DNA of 64,000 nt from Alishewanella tabrizica (GCF_014652375.1 NZ_BMYR01000003.1:62001-126000), one strand, 5' to 3'; numbered from the stretch's first letter, positions 27,511 through 37,506 are shown. Notes: generated by a model not told the origin, from the letters alone. Made by a program: numbers and translations.

Positions 27511-28185
27511 TCATTCTTGCATAATGGCATAGCCTAACCCGCGACGCGTATGCAGTAATTTAACCATATGATCATCGTCAATTTTTTTCCGCAAACGCGC
27601 TAAATACACGTCAACGATATTGGTTAAGGGATCTTCGTTTAGGCCCCACACATTCGTTAAAATCCGCTCTCTGCTATATACTTTACCGCTATTGCTCATC
27701 AAGAGTTCTAAAATGCCCAATTCTTTGGCTGTTAAGCTAAGATCTTGACCAGCACGTTGCACCCGCATGGTGTCGAGATCTAGAATTAAATCGGCGACCT
27801 GCAATTGTCTTTTATGTTCGGTATGGTTACTGCGTTTGGCTAAAGCTTCAATGCGGGCAAGTAACTCTTCAAAATGAAAAGGTTTACCTAAATAATCGTC
27901 GGCACCTGCACGCAAACCTTTTACCCGCTCATCCACCTCAGACAGTGCGGACAGAATTAAAATACGCGCGGTGATTTTTTGGCTGCGCAGTTGCTGACAA
28001 ATCGTTAAGCCATCCAAGTTAGGCAGCATTCTATCTAACACAATAACGTTGGGTTCAAATTGTTTAACTGTGTCTAGGGCATGGGTGCCATCGGTTAATA
28101 GTAAGGTCAGGTAACCCTCTGCTTTTAAACCACGGGATAGGAAACTGCCCACTTTTTCATCATCTTCAATAATGAGAACTTTCAT
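27511..28185 (-). CDS. OmpR-family response regulator
   Basis: A 224-residue DNA-binding regulator. The receiver domain (about 1-115) has the phosphate-accepting D51 in VIVLDRMLP, acidic D8/D9, the T/S site in ILSAL and the conserved lysine in YLGKPFH. The C-terminal winged helix (about 130-222) includes LTAKELGILELLMSN and LLHTRRGLGYAI. Its target genes are not evident. It overlaps the upstream histidine kinase gene by 20 bp, which makes them a pair. Confidence 0.93.
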   Translation of the reverse strand: MKVLIIEDDEKVGSFLSRGLKAEGYLTLLLTDGTHALDTVKQFEPNVIVLDRMLPNLDGLTICQQLRSQKITARILILSALSEVDERVKGLRAGADDYLGKPFHFEELLARIEALAKRSNHTEHKRQLQVADLILDLDTMRVQRAGQDLSLTAKELGILELLMSNSGKVYSRERILTNVWGLNEDPLTNIVDVYLARLRKKIDDDHMVKLLHTRRGLGYAIMQE

Positions 28186-29791
28186 CTATTACTCCGTAAA
28201 ATAAAGGCAAGGTAAGTGTTACTTGGGTGCCGTTAGGGGTATTGGCGGCTAAAGTAATCGCACCATCGTGTGCTTCCATAATCGCACGGGCGATACAGAG
28301 TCCAATACCCAAGCCATCTGGGCGAGTTTGTCTGGCTTCGCTACTACGATAATGACGTTCGAATAAGCGGGCACTATCTTCAGGCGTGATACCAATGCCC
28401 TGATCAATCAACGTTAATGTCAGCTCTGCTTCAGAAACCTTAATAAGTAATTGCACATGCGGAGTTTGCTTAGCGTAATGCTTGGTATTTTCGGTAATGA
28501 TCCGTAATACACTGGTAAATTTTTCAGCATCCAGTAGCAACCAATATTCATCAATTTCTTGCGCTTGCACTTGCCAACTCACCGTAAACACAGGTTCTAA
28601 TTGTTGGCGTACCGTTTGTTGCGTTTGCTGCAAAAATACCGGTAAGGCTAGGGCATGCAGTTGGACTTGCAGTAATTTATCCTCGCCCCGCGCCAGCATA
28701 AGCAAATCATCAATCCGCCGGCTTAATTGTTGCGTTGCCGCCAAAATACGCGTAAAGGCTTCTTGATACTCACTGCTACTTTTGGCGTGGCCACGTAAGC
28801 TAATTTCGGCTTCACCCTGAATTGTGGTGGTTGGCGTACGGAGTTCATGGCTTATATCGGCTAATAATTGTTTTTGGCGAAACTCGGCTTGATGTAATTG
28901 CTCCAAGGCATGTTGTAATTGTGCTGTGCGGTCTTGCACTAATTTTTCGGCAATATGCTGACTTTGCTTTTCTTTCTCAGCAAAATCGGCGATATACCCT
29001 GACATTAAATTAAACTGTCGGGCAAGTTCAGCAAATTCAGCCGGGCCGGTTTCGCTAATTCGATGATGAAAATGCCCTTGTTGGAGTTGTTTCGTACCAT
29101 TGAGTAATTGTTGTAATGGACGGCTTAACGCTTTCGATAAATGATAGCCAATTACAATCGCAAAAATAACCCCGGCGAGGCTAATCAGTGCAATTGTCAG
29201 TTTGACACGTTTTACCGCTGTTAAGGCTTCTTGTTCGGTAATACTCGCGCGTTGTTTTTGCTGAGCAATAGCTTGCTGTAGCAGCTCAGATAAGTCTGTA
29301 TCTTGGAATTTATCAAACAAACTAATCAACACACGCCAGCGCTCGGTATCATTTTGATATTGTGCAATTTCACGTGTCTTTAAAGCATTTTCTAATGTTT
29401 GTAGATTGGTTTGCAGTAACGAAATCACTTTGACTTGCTGCATGGTGTGCTGTAAGTCCAGTTCGTGATTGTTTAATACTTGATCACGTATAGCGAGTTT
29501 ATCAAGGGCATCCAATTGTTGCTGCATACGCACAAACAAGGTATCCCGAAATGACGTATTGGCATCTTCGGTAATAAGGTATTCGGCTAGCCATACTTTT
29601 AGGCGCTGTTTATCTGCACGCAAAGAAATAAACTCTGACAGCATTTGATTCGCAACGCGATTACGTTCTGTATGAAACTCTGAGTTTTGATGCGCCCAAA
29701 ACGCGATAACCGACTGCAGTAACATGATCGCCAATAAGATACAGAGGGTTATAGCCAGTTTGCGCAGATACATAACAACGATACTCAACAA
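28166..29791 (-). CDS. Sensor histidine kinase, partner of the regulator at 27511
   Basis: A 541-residue inner-membrane kinase. One helix lies near residues 10-30 and another near 196-218, with about 165 periplasmic, coiled and Gln-rich residues between them. A HAMP domain follows (about 219-272), then the dimerisation helix with the phospho-accepting His near 315 in DISHELRTP, and the ATPase domain with N-box (ITENTKHYAKQ), DQGIGI and GLGIGLCIA. The periplasmic part has no signature that reveals the signal. It is the first gene of the pair and overlaps the regulator gene by 20 bp. Confidence 0.92.
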   Translation of the reverse strand: MLSIVVMYLRKLAITLCILLAIMLLQSVIAFWAHQNSEFHTERNRVANQMLSEFISLRADKQRLKVWLAEYLITEDANTSFRDTLFVRMQQQLDALDKLAIRDQVLNNHELDLQHTMQQVKVISLLQTNLQTLENALKTREIAQYQNDTERWRVLISLFDKFQDTDLSELLQQAIAQQKQRASITEQEALTAVKRVKLTIALISLAGVIFAIVIGYHLSKALSRPLQQLLNGTKQLQQGHFHHRISETGPAEFAELARQFNLMSGYIADFAEKEKQSQHIAEKLVQDRTAQLQHALEQLHQAEFRQKQLLADISHELRTPTTTIQGEAEISLRGHAKSSSEYQEAFTRILAATQQLSRRIDDLLMLARGEDKLLQVQLHALALPVFLQQTQQTVRQQLEPVFTVSWQVQAQEIDEYWLLLDAEKFTSVLRIITENTKHYAKQTPHVQLLIKVSEAELTLTLIDQGIGITPEDSARLFERHYRSSEARQTRPDGLGIGLCIARAIMEAHDGAITLAANTPNGTQVTLTLPLFYGVIDESSHY

Positions 29792-29867
29792 TTATTGAGT
29801 ATTCAGTATAAAGATTCGCCGCACGATGATCATGAAAAACAGGTTAACAATGACGACTTTTACCGTA

Positions 29868-30473
29868 TTACCAAACCGGATCGAGCGTGAGTAACAAGCG
29901 AGGCAGTGCCAAACTGGGCGAGCGATGGCTTATGGCATAAGTTTGCATACCTTCCCAACCACTTCCTTTTAATAAACCGACATCGCCATGTTGCATAGTT
30001 TGGCAAGGCGCTGCTACATCTAATGGCCCAGCATGCCACTCAGTGGCAGGGCCTACGTAGGTACTGACTAAACGACATACCAGATGATCGGTATGAAATT
30101 TTGGGCACATCGGCTGTTGTAAAACGTTTAAACGTAGCCCAATCTCAGAGCAGTCCATTAAGCAGCCAAACATATCGGCAAGCTGTTGGATATCATTAAT
30201 AAATGCGCTTTTCCCTATTACCTCGGGGAGAACTCTATCTAGTACCTCATTAATCTCGTGCAAAGCTAATCGGCGCTGTAAAGGTAGCTTAAGTGCTACC
30301 AGCAAGTGCTGAGCATACTGCTGCACTGGCTCAGTCAATTGCCGCTGCCAAACGCTGAGATTCACATCAGCCTCAAAGATATCGGTTAACACCGTAATAT
30401 CACTGCCCTGAGACTGCCTAGCATTTTGCCATTGCAGGTCAGGGGGCAGGATTTTAAAGCTAGCTGCACGCAT
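29868..30473 (-). CDS. DUF1826 protein, zinc-regulon associated
   Basis: A 201-residue cytoplasmic protein of the DUF1826 family. Recognisable blocks are CPKFHTDHLVCRLVSTYVGPATEW, with an HxDH-like motif, and GDVGLLKGSGWEG...ISHRSP near the C-terminus. The family has no proven activity; its HxD-type histidines recall metal-dependent double-stranded beta-helix enzymes, but that is inference. It starts 2 bp after the COG0523 GTPase gene, so the two are co-transcribed, and the pair lies behind a Zur-like site. DUF1826 genes are known neighbours of COG0523 genes in zinc regulons. Confidence 0.8.
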   Translation of the reverse strand: MRAASFKILPPDLQWQNARQSQGSDITVLTDIFEADVNLSVWQRQLTEPVQQYAQHLLVALKLPLQRRLALHEINEVLDRVLPEVIGKSAFINDIQQLADMFGCLMDCSEIGLRLNVLQQPMCPKFHTDHLVCRLVSTYVGPATEWHAGPLDVAAPCQTMQHGDVGLLKGSGWEGMQTYAISHRSPSLALPRLLLTLDPVW

Positions 30474-30475
30474 CG

Positions 30476-31681
30476 TTATTCAGTCTCTATCGAACCCTCA
30501 AAGGGGTTTGCTAACTGCTGCCAGCGGGTGATACCCATAGCGAGCTCATTGTCGGTAAGTAGTGCCGTCGCTAATTGTGCTTGCATAGCGGGTTTATCCA
30601 GTTGTTGGCCAATAAACACTAATTCTTGACGACAATCGCCATAGGGCTCCGTAAACTGCGCCATAATCGCTGCCTGCGATTCGGCATCCTCTGGCCATTC
30701 ATCGCGCGGCACGGCCTGCCAGAACAAGCCCGCCATGCCATAGCGGGCAATGCCACCGGCCTGATGCCATTGCCAGGCATAATCGGGCGTTGCGGCCAGC
30801 CAAAAATAACCTTTAGAGCGCAGTAGTTTGCCTGTTGGCCAATCTTGATGTAAAAAGTCATAAAAACGCTGTGGATGAAACGGCCGCCGCGCGACAAAGC
30901 TAAAGCTGCTAATGCCGTATTCTTCGGTTTCTGGGGTATGCTCACCGCGCAGCTCCTGCAACCAGCCTGGCGCTTGTGCGGCCTGTTCAAAGTCAAATAA
31001 ACCGGTATTGATCATCTCCGACAGTGCCACCTTACCGTGTTCTGCTAACAGTTGTCTGGCTCTGGGGTTTAGCGATTTTAAGATGGCTTGTAATTGTGCC
31101 AGCTCCGCTGCATCGACTAAATCGGTTTTGCTGATCACCAGCACATCACAAAACTCGACTTGTTCAATTAGTAAATCGGCGATGCTGCGCTCGTCATCTT
31201 CGCCGAGACTTTCGCCAGCGCTGGCCAGATCATTTGCTTCTTGATAATCCTTCAAAAAGTTAACCGCATCGACCACGGTAACCATGGTATCCAGCCGAGC
31301 GATATCCGATAGTCGGCTACCGTCTTCATGTTCAAAGGTAAAGGTTTCAGCAATCGGCAGTGGCTCGGAAATGCCAGTGGATTCAATGACCAAATAGTCA
31401 AAGCGGCCTGCTTTGGCCAGTTTGCCAATTTCCAGCAGTAAGTCTTCGCGTAAGGTGCAACAAATACAGCCGTTGCTCATTTCGACCAGCTTTTCTTCGG
31501 CGCGGTTAAGGCTAACATCTTTGTTAACTTGAGCGGCATCAATATTAATTTCGCTCATATCATTCACGATTACGGCAATACGCAAGCCCTCACGATTGTG
31601 CAAAATGTGATTAAGCAAGGTCGTTTTACCTGCACCTAAAAACCCAGACAAGACGGTAACGGGTAAGGCCAACTGAGTCAT
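30476..31681 (-). CDS. COG0523-family GTP-binding metallochaperone (ZigA-like)
   Basis: A 401-residue G3E GTPase predicted to deliver zinc to client proteins in the cytoplasm during zinc shortage. The P-loop is at residues 13-21 (GFLGAGKTT). The zinc-binding CxCC motif is at 72-75 (NGCICC), followed by [10 protein letters not shown]. The guanine-specificity motif SKTD is present, and the C-terminal CobW_C domain begins near [22 protein letters not shown]. The family also serves cobalamin and nitrile hydratase enzymes, but the Zur-like box and the DUF1826 partner favour zinc. Confidence 0.9.
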   Translation of the reverse strand: MTQLALPVTVLSGFLGAGKTTLLNHILHNREGLRIAVIVNDMSEINIDAAQVNKDVSLNRAEEKLVEMSNGCICCTLREDLLLEIGKLAKAGRFDYLVIESTGISEPLPIAETFTFEHEDGSRLSDIARLDTMVTVVDAVNFLKDYQEANDLASAGESLGEDDERSIADLLIEQVEFCDVLVISKTDLVDAAELAQLQAILKSLNPRARQLLAEHGKVALSEMINTGLFDFEQAAQAPGWLQELRGEHTPETEEYGISSFSFVARRPFHPQRFYDFLHQDWPTGKLLRSKGYFWLAATPDYAWQWHQAGGIARYGMAGLFWQAVPRDEWPEDAESQAAIMAQFTEPYGDCRQELVFIGQQLDKPAMQAQLATALLTDNELAMGITRWQQLANPFEGSIETE

Positions 31682-31704
31682 AGTGCAAAAACCTGCTAAA
31701 TATT

Positions 31705-31727
31705 GATATGTTATAGTGTATCAATTA
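31705..31727 (-). promoter_or_regulatory. Zur-like box of the COG0523-DUF1826 operon
   Basis: TGTTATAGTGTATCA (31709-31723) matches 12 of 14 defined bases of the Zur core, and the 23-bp site matches about 17 of 22. It is embedded in an inverted repeat, ATTGATA...TATCAAT (31702-31725). It ends about 25-45 bp before the GTPase start. Confidence 0.72.
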
Positions 31728-32006
31728 TAGCGCTGGCGCAGGGCAAGTCCAGCAGATTCTTTTGAACAGAGGTTATCTCCTGCAAATATCAGTAGTTAAC
31801 CTCTGCGAATAATGATGGCATGAATGCGTTTGGGATTTAGTTCTTTGCAAAGTATCAATAGTAACCAGGTTGTCATTAGGTAATTGTTTGTAAATAAGGT
31901 AATGGCATAGGGCGTGGTTTATTGACATTAAAGCCGTTATATCGATAAGCGATATTGTGGAGTTTACGTGCGATGAATATACCGAAGCCATCTCTAAATT
32001 AAATCA

Positions 32007-32029
32007 ATATCGTGATAGTATCACATTGC
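32007..32029 (+). promoter_or_regulatory. Zur-like palindrome before the second ZnuD-like receptor
   Basis: GTGATAGTATCAC (32012-32024) is a perfect 13-bp palindrome that differs from the Zur core by one symmetric substitution pair. About 15 of 22 defined bases match over the full site. It is some 160 bp before the receptor start, farther than usual. Confidence 0.55.
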
Positions 32030-32187
32030 CAACGTGTACCAAGCCGTTCTTCAATATGATGTCTAATGCATATTAACTGCCTAGTTTTTGTTACAACCTG
32101 TCTGTTATCCAATTGATAGGGCAATACTTGCAGTGGTATTCGCTTCGTTTTAGTATGCGGCAACTTTTAAAAGGTGAATTAATTGTG

Positions 32188-34242
32188 ATGTTTAGAGTAG
32201 CCAAAATCTCGTTTGCGGTCGTTACCGTGCTGGCGCAAAGCCAATTAGCCTATGCTGAGAACGCCGAAACAATAGCATCAGCAGAAGATAGCAAGCTAGA
32301 ACGCATTGAAGTCAGGGCCTATGGCTTAAAACGTGAAGTAGTGGAAATGGCCGGTCCTGTCACGGTATTGAGCGGCGAGGAGTTGCTGCGCCGGACCGAC
32401 ATTAGCATTGGTGAAACCTTAAAATATGAAGTGGGTGTGCATGCTAACTACTATGGCCCTGTCGCCTCACGGCCGGTGATCCGCGGCTTAGATGGCGCTC
32501 GGGTGCAGGTGGTGCATAATGGCATGGGTACCGGCGATGTCTCGCGCGAAGGGCCAGACCATACTATTACCGCCGATGCCGTAACGGCACAGCAAATCGA
32601 AGTATTACGCGGCCCAGCTACCTTGCTGTATGGCAGTGGCGCTATTGGTGGCGTGATTAACGTGGTCGATAATCGTATCCCACAGCAAATCCCTCAGCAA
32701 AGTGACACTATTCTACAAACCCGTTTTGGTACTGCCGCCAGTGACCGTAGCTTAAGCTTTGCCCACGATAACGGCGCAGAGCTGTTTGCTTGGCATATTG
32801 ATGGTAATCTGCGCAAGGGTAATGATTATAAAGTCCCTTTATATCAAAACGATGCAGGTGATAGCAGCAAGCGTTTGCGCAACTCTTGGTCAGAGCATCA
32901 AGTGCTTAATCTAGGCTCCAGTTATATTGCTGAGCGGGGATTTGTAGGCGTCAGTTATGGCGTGATTAAAACCGAATACGGTTTGCCAGAAGGTCCCGCG
33001 GCAGAATACGAAGAAGGCGAATATATTAAGCTGAATCAGCAGCGTGTAGCGCTGGCCTCAGAATATCGGCCAGTAGACAGCCTGTGGCAAAGTGTTACTG
33101 CCGATATTGCCTTAACGGATTATGATCATGCGGAATATGAAGGCGGTCAACCAGGTACTGAATTTTTAAGTGAAGCGTTAGAGTTACGCAGTACCGCTAC
33201 CTACGAGCTAGCAGAAAGCTGGCGCGGTATTGTCGGTTATCATGGTAATTTACGTGATTATCAGGCCTTAGGCGATGAAACCTTTACCCCAAATACCGAC
33301 ACCGACAGCCATGCGCTTTTTATGCTGCATGAAAAACGCTTTGGCGTGGTAAAGCTAGAGTTTGGTAGCCGCTATGAGCAGCTTATCCATCAAGCCTATG
33401 AGTTAGAGGATAGCCTAGGTAGCCGCGATCTTGAGCAAAAGTTTAATCTATTCAGCTGGTCTTTTGGCGCGGTGTACGATGTCCAGCCCAACCAGCAATT
33501 GACTTTATCTTATAGCCAAGCGCAGCGCGCACCAGCAGCAAATGAGCTGTATGCTAACGGTATCCACATTGGTACCCGCTCTTATGAGATTGGGGTAGGT
33601 TATGATGTGTCCAATACCAATGGTGTTGCGCAGATTATCCATAATCCTAATCTTGCCAAAGCTGAGCAGGCAAACAATATTGATTTGGGGTGGCGCGGCC
33701 AATTTGCTGATGTTAGCACCAACATTAATTTGTTTTACAACCAAATTGATAACTACGCCTTTTTAGCTAACCTTGGTTTTGAGATTGCCGATTTTGCGGC
33801 TTATCAATATCAGCAACAAAATGCCCGTTTGCACGGTATAGAAGCCAGTATCAGCTGGCAAATTACCCCTGAGCACCAAGTTACCTTAATTGGTGATACC
33901 GTGGTCGCGCGTTTGCGTGATGGCGGTTACTTACCGCGGGTTCCGTCCTACCGTTTAGGCGCTGAATATGCTTATCGGGCTGATAGTTGGGGCGGGCAGC
34001 TTGGATTAACGCATTATGGTAAACAAGATCGCTTAGCCGAAAATGAAACCCCCACTGCTGGTTATACCGTGGCAGAGGCCGGGGTTAACTATTATCTTGA
34101 CTGGCAACAGTACGAGCTAATGGCCTTTGCTAAGCTGCAAAATATCACGAACCGGCTGGGTTTTGTGCATAGCTCCTTTATTAAAGAAGATGCGCCCTTG
34201 CCCGGTAGGCAGTTGGTGCTAGGGTTGCGTTTAAACTTTTAG
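32188..34242 (+). CDS. Second ZnuD-like TonB-dependent receptor, without His loops
   Basis: An outer-membrane receptor of about 684 residues, closely related to the one at 22607. They share the plug motifs VGVHxNxxGPVAS/SRPVIRGLDG, GDVSREGPDHT and IEVLRGPATLLYGSGAIGGVIN, the GPHIGTRSYEIG-like segment and the ending LPGRQLVLGLRLNF. It lacks the carboxypeptidase-like N-terminal domain and all three His-rich loops, so it may have lower metal affinity or a different substrate form. A signal peptide ends near YAENA. The frame opens at TTG 32113; ATG 32188 (or GTG 32185) is chosen from the AAGGTG site and signal peptide. Confidence 0.86.
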   Translation: MFRVAKISFAVVTVLAQSQLAYAENAETIASAEDSKLERIEVRAYGLKREVVEMAGPVTVLSGEELLRRTDISIGETLKYEVGVHANYYGPVASRPVIRGLDGARVQVVHNGMGTGDVSREGPDHTITADAVTAQQIEVLRGPATLLYGSGAIGGVINVVDNRIPQQIPQQSDTILQTRFGTAASDRSLSFAHDNGAELFAWHIDGNLRKGNDYKVPLYQNDAGDSSKRLRNSWSEHQVLNLGSSYIAERGFVGVSYGVIKTEYGLPEGPAAEYEEGEYIKLNQQRVALASEYRPVDSLWQSVTADIALTDYDHAEYEGGQPGTEFLSEALELRSTATYELAESWRGIVGYHGNLRDYQALGDETFTPNTDTDSHALFMLHEKRFGVVKLEFGSRYEQLIHQAYELEDSLGSRDLEQKFNLFSWSFGAVYDVQPNQQLTLSYSQAQRAPAANELYANGIHIGTRSYEIGVGYDVSNTNGVAQIIHNPNLAKAEQANNIDLGWRGQFADVSTNINLFYNQIDNYAFLANLGFEIADFAAYQYQQQNARLHGIEASISWQITPEHQVTLIGDTVVARLRDGGYLPRVPSYRLGAEYAYRADSWGGQLGLTHYGKQDRLAENETPTAGYTVAEAGVNYYLDWQQYELMAFAKLQNITNRLGFVHSSFIKEDAPLPGRQLVLGLRLNF

Positions 34243-34313
34243 CCCGATTAACAGGCTGCTGGGATAATTGCCAAAAGCTTGTTAGCCAAGCCATGACACA
34301 CTTTCTTACAAAA

Positions 34314-34333
34314 GCCAGCGCTCTCGTGCTGGC
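34314..34333 (+). terminator. Weak hairpin after the second receptor
   Basis: GCCAGC and GCTGGC pair around an 8-nt loop, followed by a CTCTTGTT stretch rather than a clean T-run. Confidence 0.35.
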
Positions 34334-34402
34334 CTCTTGTTAGCTATTTCGTTAGTATTACGCTACTTAATTTTTACATTTAAAGTAAAAAAGGATAGCG
34401 TA

Positions 34403-37276
34403 ATGAAAAAACTATTTGTAATCAGTGCTGTAGCCTTAGCTGTCATCACCGGCTGTGCACAGCAGGGCAACATCCCCGCTGCAACCGAGTTGCAACAACA
34501 GCAAGCCGCCGCCATTCTGGTTAGCCCCAATGATCAGCGCCAATATAAAACCCTCACCTTGCCCAATAAATTAGAAGTGATTTTAGTCTCCGATCCCGCG
34601 TCTGAGAAATCTGCCGTGGCATTAAGTGTTGGCGCTGGTATGCTACAAGATCCGATGACGCAGCAAGGTTTGGCGCATTATCTAGAGCATATGCTGTTTA
34701 TGGGCACCGAACGCTATCCTGATCCCGCCGAATATGCCGGCTTTATGAGCCAACACAATGGGGCATACAATGCCTATACTTGGTTGGACATTACCAACTA
34801 TATGTTTGAAATTAATAACAATGTGTATGATGAAGCGCTAGATCGTTTTTCTGACTTTTTTAAATCCCCCAAGTTTTACCCAGAGTATTCTGACAAAGAG
34901 CGTAATGCGGTAAATGCTGAACAATCCATGCGTCGCGAGCAAGATTTCTTAGCGCAATTTGAGCTTATGCGCCGTATGTTTGGTGATCATCCCTCCAATC
35001 GTTTTTTGGCTGGTAGTTTAGAAAGCTTAAGTGACAAACCTGACAGCAAATTGCACGACGAAATGTTGAAGTATTACGACAGTTATTATTCAGCTAATAA
35101 TATGAAACTGGCGATGGTCAGCAATTTATCACTGGCAGAGATGGAGCTATTAGCACTGAAGCATTTCGCTGCGATTGAGAACAAAGAGATCCCGATCCCG
35201 AAAGTGACAACAGAGCTGGATAATACGCTTTTCGGCAATAAACGTATTCATTATGTACCAAACCAAGACTTAAAGCAGTTACGACTGGACTTTACCATTC
35301 GAGATAACTCGAACCAGTATGCAGTAAAACCTAATGAATTTGTTACCTATTTGCTGGGTTCAGAAATGCCTGGTACCGCAGCTGCCCAGTTAAAAGCCGC
35401 GGGGCTTATTTCCAGTTTGAATGCGTCAGTAACCCCTGATTTATATGGTAACTATGGAAATCTTTCTATCGATATCAATCTCACTGATGCCGGTATGCAG
35501 CAACGTGAAGCCATTACCGCAGTGGTGATGCAGTATCTAGATTTAATTAAGCAGCAAGGTGTAGACAGCAAGTACTATAGCGAAATTAAAACCAGCTTAA
35601 ACAACCAATTCCAGTTTTTAGAAAAAACCGATGGCTTTGGTTATGCCTCGCAATTAGCGGCGTCTATGTTAAAGCTTCCGGTTAAAGATACCGTTGCTGC
35701 GCCTTATATTTACGAGCGGTTTGACGCTGCAGCAATTAATGCTGTGCTAGAACAACTGATACCAGAAAATATGCGTGTTTGGTATATCAGTAAGCAAGAG
35801 CCGCATGATAGTGAATTGATCCGCCATGTGGGTAAATACAAAATTGTCGATATTAGTGCTGAAGAGCGTGCCGCATGGCAGCAACCGTTAGTGCCATTAA
35901 ACCTGCCGCAAATTAACCGTTTATTACCCGAGAGTTTTGCGATTAAAGCACGTTCAGCGCAGCAAAAACCGGAGTTAGTATTAGAGCAAGCCGGTATTAA
36001 AGCGTGGATTTACCCAAGCCAAGTTTTTGCTGATCAGCCTAAAGGGCGCTTAGATATTGTTTTTAACAGTCCAGCAGCGCAGCAGGATATTAAGGCGCGT
36101 GTTGCCTTCTCACTGTGGCGTGATTTGTATAATTTAGAGCAAAGTGCACTGCGTACCGAAGCTGGCGCGGCGGGTATCGTTGCGTGGTTAAGTGATGGTA
36201 ATGGATTAACACTTAATCTGGATGGTTTTACGGATAAACAGCCTTTATTACTTGAGCAATTACTTGCGGGTTTAACGCCAAATATCACAGCTGATGGTTA
36301 TGCCCAAGCCGTCGATCGTTATGTGCGTGGGTTAGCCAACCAAAGCCGACAAGTGCCTTTCCAACAAGCGTTCTGGGCCTTCAGTAGCTTATACCGCGGC
36401 GGTAATTATAACCCAGAGCAATTAATCGCCACCGCTAAGGCAATGAGTGCAGCAGATCTGCAGCAAATTATTGCGCAAACCTTAAAGGCTAATCAGGTGC
36501 GGGTCTTCGCGTTTGGTAACTATGATAAGCAAGATGTGACGAATTTAGTCGCAAAATTAAGCGCTGCTCTCCCGCAAGAGCGCCAAACTACAGATTATAC
36601 GCAAAGCCCATTTTGGTTACCTGCTGCAGGGCAAACAATCGTATTACAGCGTGATATTGATGTAACTGATGTGGCCTTGGTTGACATGCATGTACATCCA
36701 GAAAAAGGCATGGCAGCGCGTGCTGCGGCCAGCGTACTGGCTTCGCATTTTTCTAATCAGGCGTTTGATAAGCTGCGTACCGAAGAACAATTAGCTTATG
36801 CGGTAGGCGGCACGGCGATTGATCTTAACGATTACACTGGTTTTGGTTTGTACATTCAAACGCCAGTTAAAGGCCCAGCTGATATGCAGCAACGCTTTGA
36901 CGAGTTTAAACAGCAATACTGGGAAACCTTACAGCAGGTTACGCCTGAACAATTTACAGCGTTAAAACAAAGTCTGTTGGTGAGTTTAAACGAGCCACCA
37001 AAGAATTTAGCAGAAGAGATGCAACCTATTGTAAGTGATTGGTATCGTGAGCGCTTTACGTTTGATACCAGAGCCAAGCTTATTGCTGCGGTAGAGCAAG
37101 TGACATTAGAAGATGTGAAAGCGTTTTACCAGCAAACCTTGTTGAACCCGCAAGCGGCCCGCATTTCTGTGCAAATGCGTGGCACCAGCTTCCGCGAACA
37201 ACCGTTTGCCACCTTGCCAAACCAGAAGCAGGTTACCGATATAGCCGAGTTCCAAAAAACCATGGCTAAACAATAA
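34403..37276 (+). CDS. M16-family zinc peptidase, pitrilysin-like lipoprotein
   Basis: A large metallopeptidase of about 957 residues that degrades peptides in the periplasm, similar in layout to E. coli protease III. The inverted zinc motif HxxEH is at residues 92-96 (HYLEH), with the distal glutamate in NAVNAEQSM about 70 residues later. Four related beta/alpha M16 domains span the chain, and the C-terminal ones contain the conserved LRTEEQLAYAVGG block. A lipobox (ITGC) near residue 18 indicates membrane anchoring. The ATG at 34403 is chosen because AGGA lies 8 nt upstream and a lipoprotein signal follows; the frame opens at 34337. Confidence 0.9.
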   Translation: MKKLFVISAVALAVITGCAQQGNIPAATELQQQQAAAILVSPNDQRQYKTLTLPNKLEVILVSDPASEKSAVALSVGAGMLQDPMTQQGLAHYLEHMLFMGTERYPDPAEYAGFMSQHNGAYNAYTWLDITNYMFEINNNVYDEALDRFSDFFKSPKFYPEYSDKERNAVNAEQSMRREQDFLAQFELMRRMFGDHPSNRFLAGSLESLSDKPDSKLHDEMLKYYDSYYSANNMKLAMVSNLSLAEMELLALKHFAAIENKEIPIPKVTTELDNTLFGNKRIHYVPNQDLKQLRLDFTIRDNSNQYAVKPNEFVTYLLGSEMPGTAAAQLKAAGLISSLNASVTPDLYGNYGNLSIDINLTDAGMQQREAITAVVMQYLDLIKQQGVDSKYYSEIKTSLNNQFQFLEKTDGFGYASQLAASMLKLPVKDTVAAPYIYERFDAAAINAVLEQLIPENMRVWYISKQEPHDSELIRHVGKYKIVDISAEERAAWQQPLVPLNLPQINRLLPESFAIKARSAQQKPELVLEQAGIKAWIYPSQVFADQPKGRLDIVFNSPAAQQDIKARVAFSLWRDLYNLEQSALRTEAGAAGIVAWLSDGNGLTLNLDGFTDKQPLLLEQLLAGLTPNITADGYAQAVDRYVRGLANQSRQVPFQQAFWAFSSLYRGGNYNPEQLIATAKAMSAADLQQIIAQTLKANQVRVFAFGNYDKQDVTNLVAKLSAALPQERQTTDYTQSPFWLPAAGQTIVLQRDIDVTDVALVDMHVHPEKGMAARAAASVLASHFSNQAFDKLRTEEQLAYAVGGTAIDLNDYTGFGLYIQTPVKGPADMQQRFDEFKQQYWETLQQVTPEQFTALKQSLLVSLNEPPKNLAEEMQPIVSDWYRERFTFDTRAKLIAAVEQVTLEDVKAFYQQTLLNPQAARISVQMRGTSFREQPFATLPNQKQVTDIAEFQKTMAKQ

Positions 37277-37311
37277 GGTTTTGATGTTACAGGGCGTTTA
37301 AAACCTATAAG

Positions 37312-37343
37312 GCCGCAGTCATTAAACACTGCGGCTTTTTTAC
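37312..37343 (+). terminator. Rho-independent terminator
   Basis: GCCGCAGT and ACTGCGGC pair around an 8-nt loop and are followed by a run of T's. Confidence 0.88.
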
Positions 37344-37506
37344 GCCTTTAACTACCTGTTTTAGTTCTGCTTTGTCGCCAGCCGTTTTGGGCAAGAATGA
37401 CTCACGTTTAAAATAATAAAGCGTCGCATGATGGAGATCGACAGCCTGTACAGTGACAGAACAGCGTAACTTTTGTCGTTAAAACCAGGTTGCGCGAGCA
37501 GTTGGT

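Larger units (their letters stand above)
31682..32187. other. Divergent intergenic region, 506 bp, with two Zur-like sites
   Basis: The gap lies between the COG0523 gene and the second ZnuD-like receptor. It holds a Zur-like site at each end of the divergent promoters. An open stretch on the + strand near 31920-32073 (ISDIVEFTCDEYTEAISKLN) has a protein-like composition but no start or known match, and may be a decayed gene. Nothing else is clear. Confidence 0.5.

Noticed and set aside
31773-31991. 72-residue frame on the minus strand in the Zur-site region
   Set aside because: It has no ribosome-binding site, no known pattern, and lies in a region that looks regulatory.
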